DNA from: Streptomyces globisporus
GTDB taxonomy: Bacteria > Actinomycetota > Actinomycetes > Streptomycetales > Streptomycetaceae
NCBI GenBank assembly: GCA_014649555.1
Contig: BMTG01000027.1
Coordinates: 1 to 40,275, forward strand
Length of the DNA: 40,275 bases
Direction: 5' to 3'
Below the pieces are notes generated by a model. The model had not been told where the DNA came from. It was given only the letters and a program-made list of their open reading frames with translations, and made no database searches. Below are positions 1 through 7,276 of this stretch, piece after piece (the stretch's first letter is position 1; every line of letters begins with the position of its first letter). A program made the translations under genes and the position numbers.

Positions 1-57
1 GTGCTGCGCCGCGGCAAGAAGAACCTGGCGGCCGTGGAGGTCAGCCCGGCGGGCTGA
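1..57 (+). CDS. 3' end of an unidentified plus-strand gene
   Basis: Frame 1 reads through from the first base and stops with TGA at 55-57. The visible peptide is an 18-residue tail, LRRGKKNLAAVEVSPAG after the first codon. A strong hairpin follows 20 bp later, which supports this being a true gene end. The start and domain lie outside the window, so no function can be given. It is convergent with the leftward operon that ends at 200. Confidence 0.5.
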   Translation: MLRRGKKNLAAVEVSPAG

Positions 58-76
58 CCCGCCCCCGCGTAGAGGT

Positions 77-118
77 GCCGCCGGCCTCGACCGATCCCCC
101 TCGGTCGGGGCTGGCGGC
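77..118. terminator. Terminator-like hairpin after the partial gene
   Basis: Bases 77-94 pair with 101-118 as an 18-bp stem with two G-T wobbles, closing a 6-base loop (TCCCCC). It lies just past the plus-strand stop at 57. No T-tract follows, as is common in high-GC actinobacteria. Confidence 0.65.
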
Positions 119-165
119 ATCCGGTCCCGCAACCGTCACACGGTCCGTCCCGGATAGGGAGGGCG

Positions 166-194
166 GTGTGGCAGCCCCTCGCGCCTGCCGACAC
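166..194. terminator. Hairpin ending the conjugation operon
   Basis: GTGTGGCAG (166-174) pairs with CTGCC-G-ACAC (185-194), with one bulged G and a 10-base loop. It sits a few bases beyond the stop of the last leftward gene (200). With the hairpin at 77-118 it separates two convergent transcripts. Confidence 0.45.
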
Positions 195-199
195 GGCTG

Positions 200-1252
200 C
201 TAGACAGGTGCGTTGACGCCGTATACCGCTGAGCACTCCCAGCAGTACGCCGACCCGGGCCGTACTGGGCGGCCGCACATGCCGTCCTTGCCGTCGCACT
301 CCTGGTTGACTCGCTGGATGTCCACGGCGTGCTGGTCCACCCACTGCGGCGGAGTCGGTGTCGCCGGACCCTCCACATGCCGTTCAGGCTGCAGCGGCAA
401 CCGAGGAGCAGACGAAGGCGGGCCACTGGCGATTGCGTCACGCAGCCTCCTGGCGACGATCGCCCCCACTGTCGTCTTCACCTCCTCCGGCAGCGGCCGG
501 CCAGCGACGACTTGCCGCAGTTGCTGCTCCGTCCACCCTTCCAGCAGCATCCCCGTTACCGTCAGACCCTGATCCGTCAGCGTCTTTCCTGTCAGCAGGA
601 ACGACGGATCCGCCGCCGCGACCGCGAGCAGCAGTTCGGCTCCTGGACTCCGATCCGACGTCTCGCTGCCGTCCGTCCCTTCCTGGCCACTGTCAAGAGC
701 GCCTGTAGACATGGAAGGACGGCTAATGGCTTCACCTGGTGGATCACTGATGGATTGCAGGTCAGATTGCCCTCTGCCATAGGTCACTTTGACCTGTCCG
801 TTGGTGCAATCTGACCTGTGGTCCAGGTCAGATTGCACTGTTCGCAGGTCAGAGCCCTGTTGGGAGCTCAGGTCAGATTGAACTGTCTGCTGGTCAGAGG
901 CGGTACGCGGCCCCTCCGTGGCAGGGGCACTGTCGAATGACAGGCGATCGATCTCGTTGTCGTCGTACGCCCGCCGGGCCCGGGCCATCGACGCCAGCAG
1001 CGGAAGGTTCACACGTGCCAGATTGCTCGTCTCCGGCCGGCGGACCGAGCGCACCAAGTTCTTGCTGATCAGCTTCTTCTTGGTCCGCCGCACCGTGCTC
1101 ACGGACGTACCGGTGTCCTCGGCGAGACGCTCCTCGCCAGGCCAGCAGTAGCCGTGCGGGTCGGTGTAGTTCGTGAACGCCAGGAGAAGCAGCTTCTCGC
1201 CGCCCTCCAATCCCTCTGCGGCGAACACCATCGCCATGTGCTCAACACTCAT
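200..1252 (-). CDS. HTH-domain protein, candidate replication initiator, with zinc-binding tail
   Basis: 350 aa from ATG 1252, which overlaps the upstream stop (ATGA). The N-terminal ~75 residues (MSVEHMAMVFAAEGLEGGEK, then a segment around CWPGEERLAEDTGTSVSTVR) form a winged HTH typical of Streptomyces plasmid and phage replication or regulatory proteins. The middle is low complexity with repeated QSDL peptides, which are the coding reading of a DNA repeat cluster at 757-900. The C-terminus carries a CDGKDGMCG...CWEC four-cysteine motif, likely a zinc site. A rep gene containing its own iterons is known in plasmids, so replication initiation is a reasonable inference. A purely regulatory role is equally possible. 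Confidence 0.6.
   Translation of the reverse strand: MSVEHMAMVFAAEGLEGGEKLLLLAFTNYTDPHGYCWPGEERLAEDTGTSVSTVRRTKKKLISKNLVRSVRRPETSNLARVNLPLLASMARARRAYDDNEIDRLSFDSAPATEGPRTASDQQTVQSDLSSQQGSDLRTVQSDLDHRSDCTNGQVKVTYGRGQSDLQSISDPPGEAISRPSMSTGALDSGQEGTDGSETSDRSPGAELLLAVAAADPSFLLTGKTLTDQGLTVTGMLLEGWTEQQLRQVVAGRPLPEEVKTTVGAIVARRLRDAIASGPPSSAPRLPLQPERHVEGPATPTPPQWVDQHAVDIQRVNQECDGKDGMCGRPVRPGSAYCWECSAVYGVNAPV
757..900. repeat. Iteron-like cluster of GGTCAGA repeats inside the HTH gene
   Basis: Within 145 bp the motif CAGGTCAGATTGC or its GGTCAGA core occurs at 758-770, 824-838, 845-854, 869-880 and 891-898, and in reverse at 804-818. The copies at 804-818 and 824-838 form a perfect 15-bp inverted repeat with a 5-bp spacer. 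AGGTCA-CTT-TGACCT at 781-795 is a related palindrome. The repeats read in both orientations relative to the gene, which suggests the DNA itself is under selection. Candidate initiator-binding iterons or operator. Confidence 0.6.
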
Positions 1253-1893
1253 GGGGTCACCCCGGGGTCCTCGACCGTGGCGTTCTTGCTGCTGTTGCAG
1301 GTGCGGCAGAGGGTCTGGAGGTTGTCGGCGCTGTTTGAGCCTCCGAGGACCCACGGGTGCACGTGGTCGAGCGTGAGGTCGTCGGCGTCGCCGCACCGGA
1401 TGCACCGGTAGCCGTCCCGCTCGTGGATGAAGCGGCGTAGCGCGTCCGAGATGCCCGTGCGCTGCCTCTCCGGCCCCAGAACGGTGCCGTAGTCCTTCCG
1501 CCGCGGCCTGGTGGGCGCCTCCTCCAGATCCGTCCGCGTATCGGGGCTCAGAGGAACCTCACCGCGAGCGGCCCGGTCGGCATTGACCTGATCGATGTCA
1601 GGGAAGGCCGAGTAGGGGATCAGGAGGTCGTAGACCTTAGGCCGGGACCGCTCAGGGCGGTGGGCGAGTAGGCCTTGATCCCCCTCGGCGATCAGGGCGC
1701 GTTCGCGAAGTGCTCCCAAGCGGCGCTGAACGGTCTTGACGTCCACGAGGGCGACCGCTGCGATCTCCTTCTTCGACAAGGCTGCGCCTGTGCCGTCACT
1801 CCTCGCCGCTTCCGCCAGAGCGATCAGGACCAGCCGCTCCTGGGTGTTGGCAGCCGGCGCCACCTTGAGCGCCCACCAGATGGGAAAGTTCAT
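1249..1893 (-). CDS. HTH and HNH endonuclease domain protein
   Basis: 214 aa from ATG 1893, behind GAGGTGACGGC. Residues ~1-75 contain a winged HTH (ALSKKEIAAVALVDVKTVQR). The C-terminal third, ~155-205, is an HNH nuclease: CIRCG, then LDHVHP, GG, NLQTLC and CNSSK supply the DH, the N/H positions and the four structural cysteines. It overlaps the next gene by 4 bp (ATGA) and follows the replication-relaxation gene by 34 bp, so it is in the transfer operon. HNH proteins here may nick or cut DNA. With no classical relaxase in view, this is one possible DNA-processing enzyme, but that is inference. Confidence 0.75.
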   Translation of the reverse strand: MNFPIWWALKVAPAANTQERLVLIALAEAARSDGTGAALSKKEIAAVALVDVKTVQRRLGALRERALIAEGDQGLLAHRPERSRPKVYDLLIPYSAFPDIDQVNADRAARGEVPLSPDTRTDLEEAPTRPRRKDYGTVLGPERQRTGISDALRRFIHERDGYRCIRCGDADDLTLDHVHPWVLGGSNSADNLQTLCRTCNSSKNATVEDPGVTP

Positions 1894-1927
1894 GCCGTCA
1901 CCTCGATCGCGTAGTCCTGGGCCGGGT

Positions 1928-2875
1928 TCACAGTTCCGTCCATGCGCGGCGCTCGTCCGACCCGGTCAGGGGCGTCCACACCGGCGCGGACGCCCCTGCG
2001 TCTTCGAGGTCCTCCAGCACAGCGGCCCCCAGGGCGACCTTGCCTGCGAACCGGGCAACCAGCTGGTGGCCTGCCGTCATCGCCCGCAGGTCTTCGATCC
2101 GGTTTCGCAGAGTGGCTGGTGAGGCGTTCGTGAGGACGAACAGCACCCGTGGGAACTTCGGATAGAACCGGTGCCAGGCGAGCATGGCCGCCTGGTCGGC
2201 GATGGTGCCGCGTCGCCCGACCGGCTGCGGCACGTAGTCGTGGAACCGGGCGTAGGAGATCAGCTTCCGGGCGAGCCGCTCGGAGGACATGGTCGTCCGG
2301 TCGACTTCGACGAACGCCCGGTACTGCAACCGTCGCGGGGACGTCGCGGTGTAGTGCAGCACGGCGTCCGCGATCAGCTTGTCTTCCCCTCCGGTGTCGG
2401 GGAGGCGGTGAGCGACTTCCGGCACCCAGTCCAGCGGACCGTACTCATCGCCGCGATCCCGCGCGGCCTCCAGGAACGTCAGGTGCGTGCGCAGGACGGT
2501 CAGCGTGTGACCGGTACGAAGGGAGGCATCCAGTCTGCTTTCCGGGGCCTGCACCGCCCGCCCTCGCAACTCCGGCCACCCGCCGGTGACCCGGGCGCCC
2601 TTCGCCGTGAGGAACCAGACGCGGAGCCGGCTGCTTCCGGGCACGAGAGTGAAGGTGATCAGTTCGTCCTCGCGGAGCCGGGTGAGGACTTGTGAGGTCC
2701 GCTGGTGGGACTTGCCGGGCGACAGCATCTGGTGCATCTGCGGTGTGGTGACCAGCCGGTGCTGCGCGAGAAGGGCGAGTGCCCGGTGGCCGGCGGTCTC
2801 GCCCGCCTGCGGCTGCACGGGCGCGGACACCGCTTCCGCCGCCGAAAGGGCATCGGTGAGGGGGGTGGTGCTCAT
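1928..2875 (-). CDS. Replication-relaxation family protein (MobC-like accessory)
   Basis: 315 aa from ATG 2875, which overlaps the stop of the coupling-protein gene (ATGA). An N-terminal winged helix (ALALLAQHRLVTTPQMHQML, ~30-90) is followed by a central alpha/beta region with FVEVDRTTMSSERLARKL and FPRVLFVLT. This pattern is typical of the replication-relaxation family found beside coupling proteins on Streptomyces and other Gram-positive conjugative elements. Family members are thought to help open DNA at origins or oriT. Its position directly after the VirD4-like gene supports a role in preparing DNA for transfer. Confidence 0.8.
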   Translation of the reverse strand: MSTTPLTDALSAAEAVSAPVQPQAGETAGHRALALLAQHRLVTTPQMHQMLSPGKSHQRTSQVLTRLREDELITFTLVPGSSRLRVWFLTAKGARVTGGWPELRGRAVQAPESRLDASLRTGHTLTVLRTHLTFLEAARDRGDEYGPLDWVPEVAHRLPDTGGEDKLIADAVLHYTATSPRRLQYRAFVEVDRTTMSSERLARKLISYARFHDYVPQPVGRRGTIADQAAMLAWHRFYPKFPRVLFVLTNASPATLRNRIEDLRAMTAGHQLVARFAGKVALGAAVLEDLEDAGASAPVWTPLTGSDERRAWTEL

Positions 2876-5517
2876 GCGTACTGCTCCTGGGGGGTGGTGT
2901 CATCGGGAGGTGAGTCGGGCCCGCCGCCGGGCGGGGCCGGGCGCGGCCGCGGGCGGTCGGTGAGGAACGTCTGGACGACGTCGCCCTGCCGGTCGGCGGC
3001 GGCGATCAGCTCGGCGAGCGGCCGGGCGCCGGTGTTGGTGTGCGCGGCGGACAGCAGGGCCCGGACCTTGCCCGGCCTGGCGAGATCGCCGAACAGCTCC
3101 TTCAGGACCGCGCCGCGGATCAGGAGCGGGCCGACCCGCTTGCCGTCGACGGTGAACGACGCCCAGTGGTGGTAGCGGTCGAGTTCGGCGGCCTGCGCGG
3201 GGGCGACCTGGTCGCCCCACTCGTCGGTGATGTGCCGGATCGCGTCGATGGACCCGGCCGTCGTCGACAGGCACGAGGCGTTCTGCAGGAGAGAGGTCCG
3301 CACGTCCGGGCTGAGCCGGTTGAGGAGCTGTGTCATGCCGTGCATCCGCACCCCGAACTTCCGCAGCTGCTCGGTGATCTCCGCGATCGACGCGGATGCC
3401 GCACCGACCAGCGAGATCAGCTCGTCCAGATACAGGCGGAACAGCGCCCGGTCGGCGGCCGCTGTGTCGCGGCGGGAGAGTCCGGCGCGGAGCATGTCCC
3501 GGAAGATCAGCGACACCAGCAGCCGGTCGGTGGGGCCGGTGCCGGCCGGGCAGATCCACACGACCTTCGACCGGTCCATGGCCTGGCGCATGTTGTAGCT
3601 GCCGACCGGGGAGCCGAGGAAGGCCCGGATGACGGGGGAGGAAGCGAGCCGGTCGAGCGGGTTGAGGACGGTGGGCAGGGCGTCCTTGGGGATCTCGGTG
3701 AACGACGTCTCCCACCAGCGGGCGGCCTCCGTGTCGAGGCGGCCGACCACGGCAGCCCGGAAGGCGGGGTCGCTGAGCAGCGGCCGGATCTGGAACAGGG
3801 TCGCCTGGGAGTGTTCCTTGCGGGCGGCGACGGCCTGGGCGTTGACCGCGACCAGGGCCTCGATGGCTTTCGTCAGGATGGTGATCGCCCTCGGTGCGTT
3901 CGCGTCTCCCCAGCCCAGGCCGGAGGCGAATCCGTCGACGGCCGCCGCGACGACCTCGTGCTGGGCGGGGGCGTCGGACATGCTCAGCGGGTTCCAGCAC
4001 GCCAGCCTGTCCTGCGGGTCACGGACGGTCAGGTCGTAGAGCATGGCCCGGCGCATGATGCTCGGATGCGCCAGGTACGGGGCGGCCTCGGCGAAGGAGT
4101 CGCGGTGCGGGTCGACGAACGCCAGCCCCCGCTTGCCGTGAGCGGCCTCGACCGCCTGGCACAACGCGCGCATCGTCTTGCCCCATCCGGCCTTCCCGGA
4201 CTGCACCTCGAACAGCGTGTCCTCCTCCCGGGTGGCGACCATCCGCTCCCGCCCGTCCGCACCGCGGTGCCAGCCCTGCGGGATCAGCCCCTTCCCCCGG
4301 CGGTAGGTCGGCAGGTCACCGAGCATCAGAGGAAGCCGCGCGAACCGGGTCGGGGGCTTCAGCAGACCGGCGAACTCCTCGACCCGCGCCCACGAAGCAC
4401 GCGACGGGCGCATCAGACCGGTGTCCCACCGGACGTCGAACTGGGCCCGCCACGGCCACCGGTCCGGCCCGAAACGCCACGGGCCCAGCGACCAGCCGGC
4501 GGAGGAGAGCCGGACCCGCGACGCGTAGATGTCCAGGCCCGCCTCGATGTGCCGCAGCCGCCGCTCCGCACGCCCCACCATGTCGGAACTGCTGCGCACC
4601 AGAATCTGCACGCGCACCAGGCCGACGTCCTCGACCAGCTTGCCGAGCACCTTGTCCCGCTCGACCCTCGGCGGCCGCGGCGACATCATCATCCGCCCGC
4701 CGGTGTTGTCCCGGCCGCGCTGGTCCGGCGGGACCAGCAGCCGCGTCACCTGCCACGCCAAGGCGTCCTCCATCGTGGCCGCGTCCTGCGACATCAGCCG
4801 GGCCTCGCGCCGCGATTCGCGCCTGGCTGCCTGCCGGGCGGCGTTTATCACCTGCCACCGGCGGGCCCGCAGCCCCCAGTTCGACGCCGGGGACAAGTCG
4901 ATGCACACCTCGGCGAGGTCACCCATGTCCGCTCGCAGGTCCGCGACGGCGTCGATCAGCGGCTGCAACGGATCCGGCTCCAGCGGAACATCCCGCAGCC
5001 GCGCCCCCGGGGCCCCGTGCAGTGCGAACACCGCACGCACCGTGTGCTTGCGCTCCTTGTCCCGGACCGGGCGGGCAGGTGTGGAGCGCACCTGGGCGTA
5101 CGGCGTCTGCCGCAGCAGATGCGCCGCCGAGGCCGGCCCCTCCACCCGGTAGGTCAGCGCCGAGGAGCCGTCCGCGCGCAGCCGGACCCGCACGGTCCGC
5201 GCTGCCCGCGGTGTCCACCACCGGCCCGCGCTCGCAGCCCGCGCCAACTGACCGCCGAACCGGAGGATCTCCTCCCCGGAAGCCTCGAACTGCTTTGTCG
5301 GCCGCAGCTCGACGTACGCCCGCTCGCCGAGCGCTTTGAGGGCCAGATGCCGTTCCAGGACCGTCCAGCCGACCCACAGGACCGCGCCGAACAGGGCCAG
5401 CCACAGCACCTGGTCATAGATCCAGCCCGCCGTCTCCCACAGGGCGGCGGCGAGGGCGACCAACCAGCCCCACAGGACCTGCGGTGCGCTCGACGCGGTC
5501 ACCGTTGCGGCGTCCAT
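2872..5517 (-). CDS. VirD4/TraG-like coupling ATPase
   Basis: 881 aa. ATG 5517 is chosen because AAGGTCAGGGAC precedes it and a membrane N-terminus follows; a longer frame upstream is unlikely. Two hydrophobic segments (about residues 14-45: LWGWLVALAAAL, then WLALFGAVLWVGWTVL) anchor it. The Walker A motif SGKAGWGKT lies near residue 444 and a Walker B-like FRLYLDEL near 695. The C-terminal half matches the TraD/TraG recognition fold. It would pump DNA into the secretion channel. It overlaps the upstream lipoprotein-like gene by 19 bp and the downstream gene by 4 bp. Confidence 0.85.
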   Translation of the reverse strand: MDAATVTASSAPQVLWGWLVALAAALWETAGWIYDQVLWLALFGAVLWVGWTVLERHLALKALGERAYVELRPTKQFEASGEEILRFGGQLARAASAGRWWTPRAARTVRVRLRADGSSALTYRVEGPASAAHLLRQTPYAQVRSTPARPVRDKERKHTVRAVFALHGAPGARLRDVPLEPDPLQPLIDAVADLRADMGDLAEVCIDLSPASNWGLRARRWQVINAARQAARRESRREARLMSQDAATMEDALAWQVTRLLVPPDQRGRDNTGGRMMMSPRPPRVERDKVLGKLVEDVGLVRVQILVRSSSDMVGRAERRLRHIEAGLDIYASRVRLSSAGWSLGPWRFGPDRWPWRAQFDVRWDTGLMRPSRASWARVEEFAGLLKPPTRFARLPLMLGDLPTYRRGKGLIPQGWHRGADGRERMVATREEDTLFEVQSGKAGWGKTMRALCQAVEAAHGKRGLAFVDPHRDSFAEAAPYLAHPSIMRRAMLYDLTVRDPQDRLACWNPLSMSDAPAQHEVVAAAVDGFASGLGWGDANAPRAITILTKAIEALVAVNAQAVAARKEHSQATLFQIRPLLSDPAFRAAVVGRLDTEAARWWETSFTEIPKDALPTVLNPLDRLASSPVIRAFLGSPVGSYNMRQAMDRSKVVWICPAGTGPTDRLLVSLIFRDMLRAGLSRRDTAAADRALFRLYLDELISLVGAASASIAEITEQLRKFGVRMHGMTQLLNRLSPDVRTSLLQNASCLSTTAGSIDAIRHITDEWGDQVAPAQAAELDRYHHWASFTVDGKRVGPLLIRGAVLKELFGDLARPGKVRALLSAAHTNTGARPLAELIAAADRQGDVVQTFLTDRPRPRPAPPGGGPDSPPDDTTPQEQYA

Positions 5518-6134
5518 GTCCCTGACCTTTCGTCTCGAATGAAGCGGACGGTCGCCGTGCGGCCGTCCATGAACGTCCCCGCGGGCCCGGCCCCGGCCCA
5601 GACCAGATGGACCACCGCACCGGGCCCGACCGGGTCCTTGCGGCCGATCGCCGCCTGGACACGGACCCGGGTGTAGAAGGCGGTGCGCGCGCCGCGGTCG
5701 GTGAAGTAGTCCGGCCACCGCTCCCGCCCCCGGCCGGTGACCTCTGCCAGCCACACCTCCACGCCCAGCTCGGCGACCTCGTTGGCGATGTCGGTGGGGA
5801 GGTCGGGCGGCACTGCGTCATCGAGGGCCCGTTGGACGACCGGGTCCGCCTCTGGACCGGACATGCTGGGCGGCAGGTTCTGCCGCCCCGGAGGTGACGC
5901 CGACGGGGACGACGCGGAGACCGACGCCGAAGAACCGGCGGCCGCGGACCGCTCCGCAGCTCCTGGATGGGACCGGCTCGTCGGTACGACCGGCGTGGCC
6001 GGACTTTCCGGGCCGGGAGTGCTCACGGCGGTAGGGCTGGAGGAGGTGCCGATGCCGATCAGCACCATGCCGGTCGCCGCGAGGAGGACGGTGGCGATGA
6101 TCAGGGCCGCAGGGCCGCGCGTTGTCGCGGTCAC
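5499..6134 (-). CDS. Membrane-anchored conjugation-operon protein of unknown function
   Basis: 211 aa from GTG 6134, which overlaps the stop of the wall-hydrolase gene (GTGA). One N-terminal membrane segment (AALIIATVLLAATGMVLIGI) is followed by a Ser/Pro/Ala-rich linker to about residue 90. A small folded domain then contains VEVWLAEVTGRGRERWPDYF and a beta-rich end. This is an exported domain on a flexible stalk, as seen in cell-envelope parts of Gram-positive transfer systems. No family is recognised. Context between the hydrolase and the coupling protein suggests a channel accessory. Confidence 0.7.
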   Translation of the reverse strand: MTATTRGPAALIIATVLLAATGMVLIGIGTSSSPTAVSTPGPESPATPVVPTSRSHPGAAERSAAAGSSASVSASSPSASPPGRQNLPPSMSGPEADPVVQRALDDAVPPDLPTDIANEVAELGVEVWLAEVTGRGRERWPDYFTDRGARTAFYTRVRVQAAIGRKDPVGPGAVVHLVWAGAGPAGTFMDGRTATVRFIRDERSGTWTPQR

Positions 6135-7276
6135 AGGACTCTCGCCCCGCCTGCGAAGCCGCCCATGGAGCTCAGCGGGTCGATTCGGACCTTCCCGCCG
6201 GGCCGGGGAGCGTTGATCATCTGCCCGTCGCCGACGTAGATACCAACGTGATAGATCGAGCTGTCCCGGGCCGGGACGTATCCGAAGAACACCAGGTCAC
6301 CCGGTTTCAGCGCCTTGAACCCGGCCGACGCGGGGATCCTCCTGCCCACGCCCGCCTGATCCGCCGCCAGGCGCGGGAGGCTCACCCCGGCCCGGGCGAA
6401 CGCGTACACCGTCAGCCCCGAGCAGTCGAACCCCACGACCTGGCGCCCGTCCTGCCCGCCCGGCGAACAGCACACCCCCCGCGACTTCCCGCGGGCGTTC
6501 CCGCCGCCCCACGAGTACGGGACACCCCGCTGGGACAGTGCCGCGTCCAGGACCGTCCGGGCGTCGCCCGTCGCCGACCCGACACCCCCGCCGCTGGTCG
6601 CGGCGGCGTCGTACCGGTCGATCCACCCCGCGACCTCGGCCACGTAGGCATCGGACCGGTTGTACGCGAACAGGGCACTGCGCAACTGCCGGTCATCTCG
6701 CAAGTTGCGTCCCTCACCGCACAGGTAGACCGCTGCGCCGAGGCCGGCGTCATCGGCGTTGTGCGGATCGACAGCGCCGTCGCCGTTGCCGTCGCGACCC
6801 ATCGACCGGAACGTCTGGGGCAGGAACTGGAAGGGGCCGACGGCCCGTTCGAACCTGCTGTCGCCGTCCCACCGGCCGCCGTCGGTGTCCGCGAACACCG
6901 TGGTGTTCCCGCCGGCCCCGGACCCGTTCAGGACCGGCCCCAGGATGCGCGGCGTGATCGCACCACTGGCCGCGATCGTGCGCCCGACCGCGTGGTTGGA
7001 CTCGATCTTGGCGATCCCGGCGAGCACCGGCCACCGCATCCCCCGGCACTTGGGCACCTCCTTCTTCACCAGCCGGGCGGCACCCTTGTACGCGGTGAGC
7101 ATCCGGTCGGGGATCCCGGCCGCCGACCCGCCCAGGTCCTCACCCCCGCCGGAACCGGCCGCGGCCATCCCCAGCGTCGAAGCCGCCGACATCATCTGGT
7201 TCAGCGGTGCCGCGCACGCCGCCGCGCAGCACACCAGCAGCACCACCAGGCACCCCGCCTTACGGACGGCGCTCAC
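6131..7276 (-). CDS. Bifunctional lytic transglycosylase / NlpC-P60 peptidase
   Basis: 381 aa from GTG 7276, overlapping the VirB6-like stop by 4 bp. A signal or anchor segment (CLVVLLVCCAAACAA) is followed by a transglycosylase domain. Its catalytic Glu is in AKIESNH near residue 92, and GPFQFLPQTF is the typical second motif. The C-terminal NlpC/P60 domain has PYSWGGG, the catalytic Cys in FDCSGL near 285, and a His in YHVGIYVG near 340. It would open peptidoglycan for the transfer channel, the role of TcpG, CwlT and VirB1-like enzymes in Gram-positive systems. Confidence 0.9.
   Translation of the reverse strand: MSAVRKAGCLVVLLVCCAAACAAPLNQMMSAASTLGMAAAGSGGGEDLGGSAAGIPDRMLTAYKGAARLVKKEVPKCRGMRWPVLAGIAKIESNHAVGRTIAASGAITPRILGPVLNGSGAGGNTTVFADTDGGRWDGDSRFERAVGPFQFLPQTFRSMGRDGNGDGAVDPHNADDAGLGAAVYLCGEGRNLRDDRQLRSALFAYNRSDAYVAEVAGWIDRYDAAATSGGGVGSATGDARTVLDAALSQRGVPYSWGGGNARGKSRGVCCSPGGQDGRQVVGFDCSGLTVYAFARAGVSLPRLAADQAGVGRRIPASAGFKALKPGDLVFFGYVPARDSSIYHVGIYVGDGQMINAPRPGGKVRIDPLSSMGGFAGGARVL

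Noticed and set aside
757-900. The QSDL peptide repeats considered as a protein repeat domain
   Set aside because: One DNA copy is inverted and encodes a different peptide, so conservation is better explained at DNA level.
3040-5676. An 878-codon plus-strand frame opposite the coupling-protein gene
   Set aside because: Same reasoning: the composition is antisense-like, and the minus strand encodes a clear coupling ATPase with correct overlaps to its neighbours.
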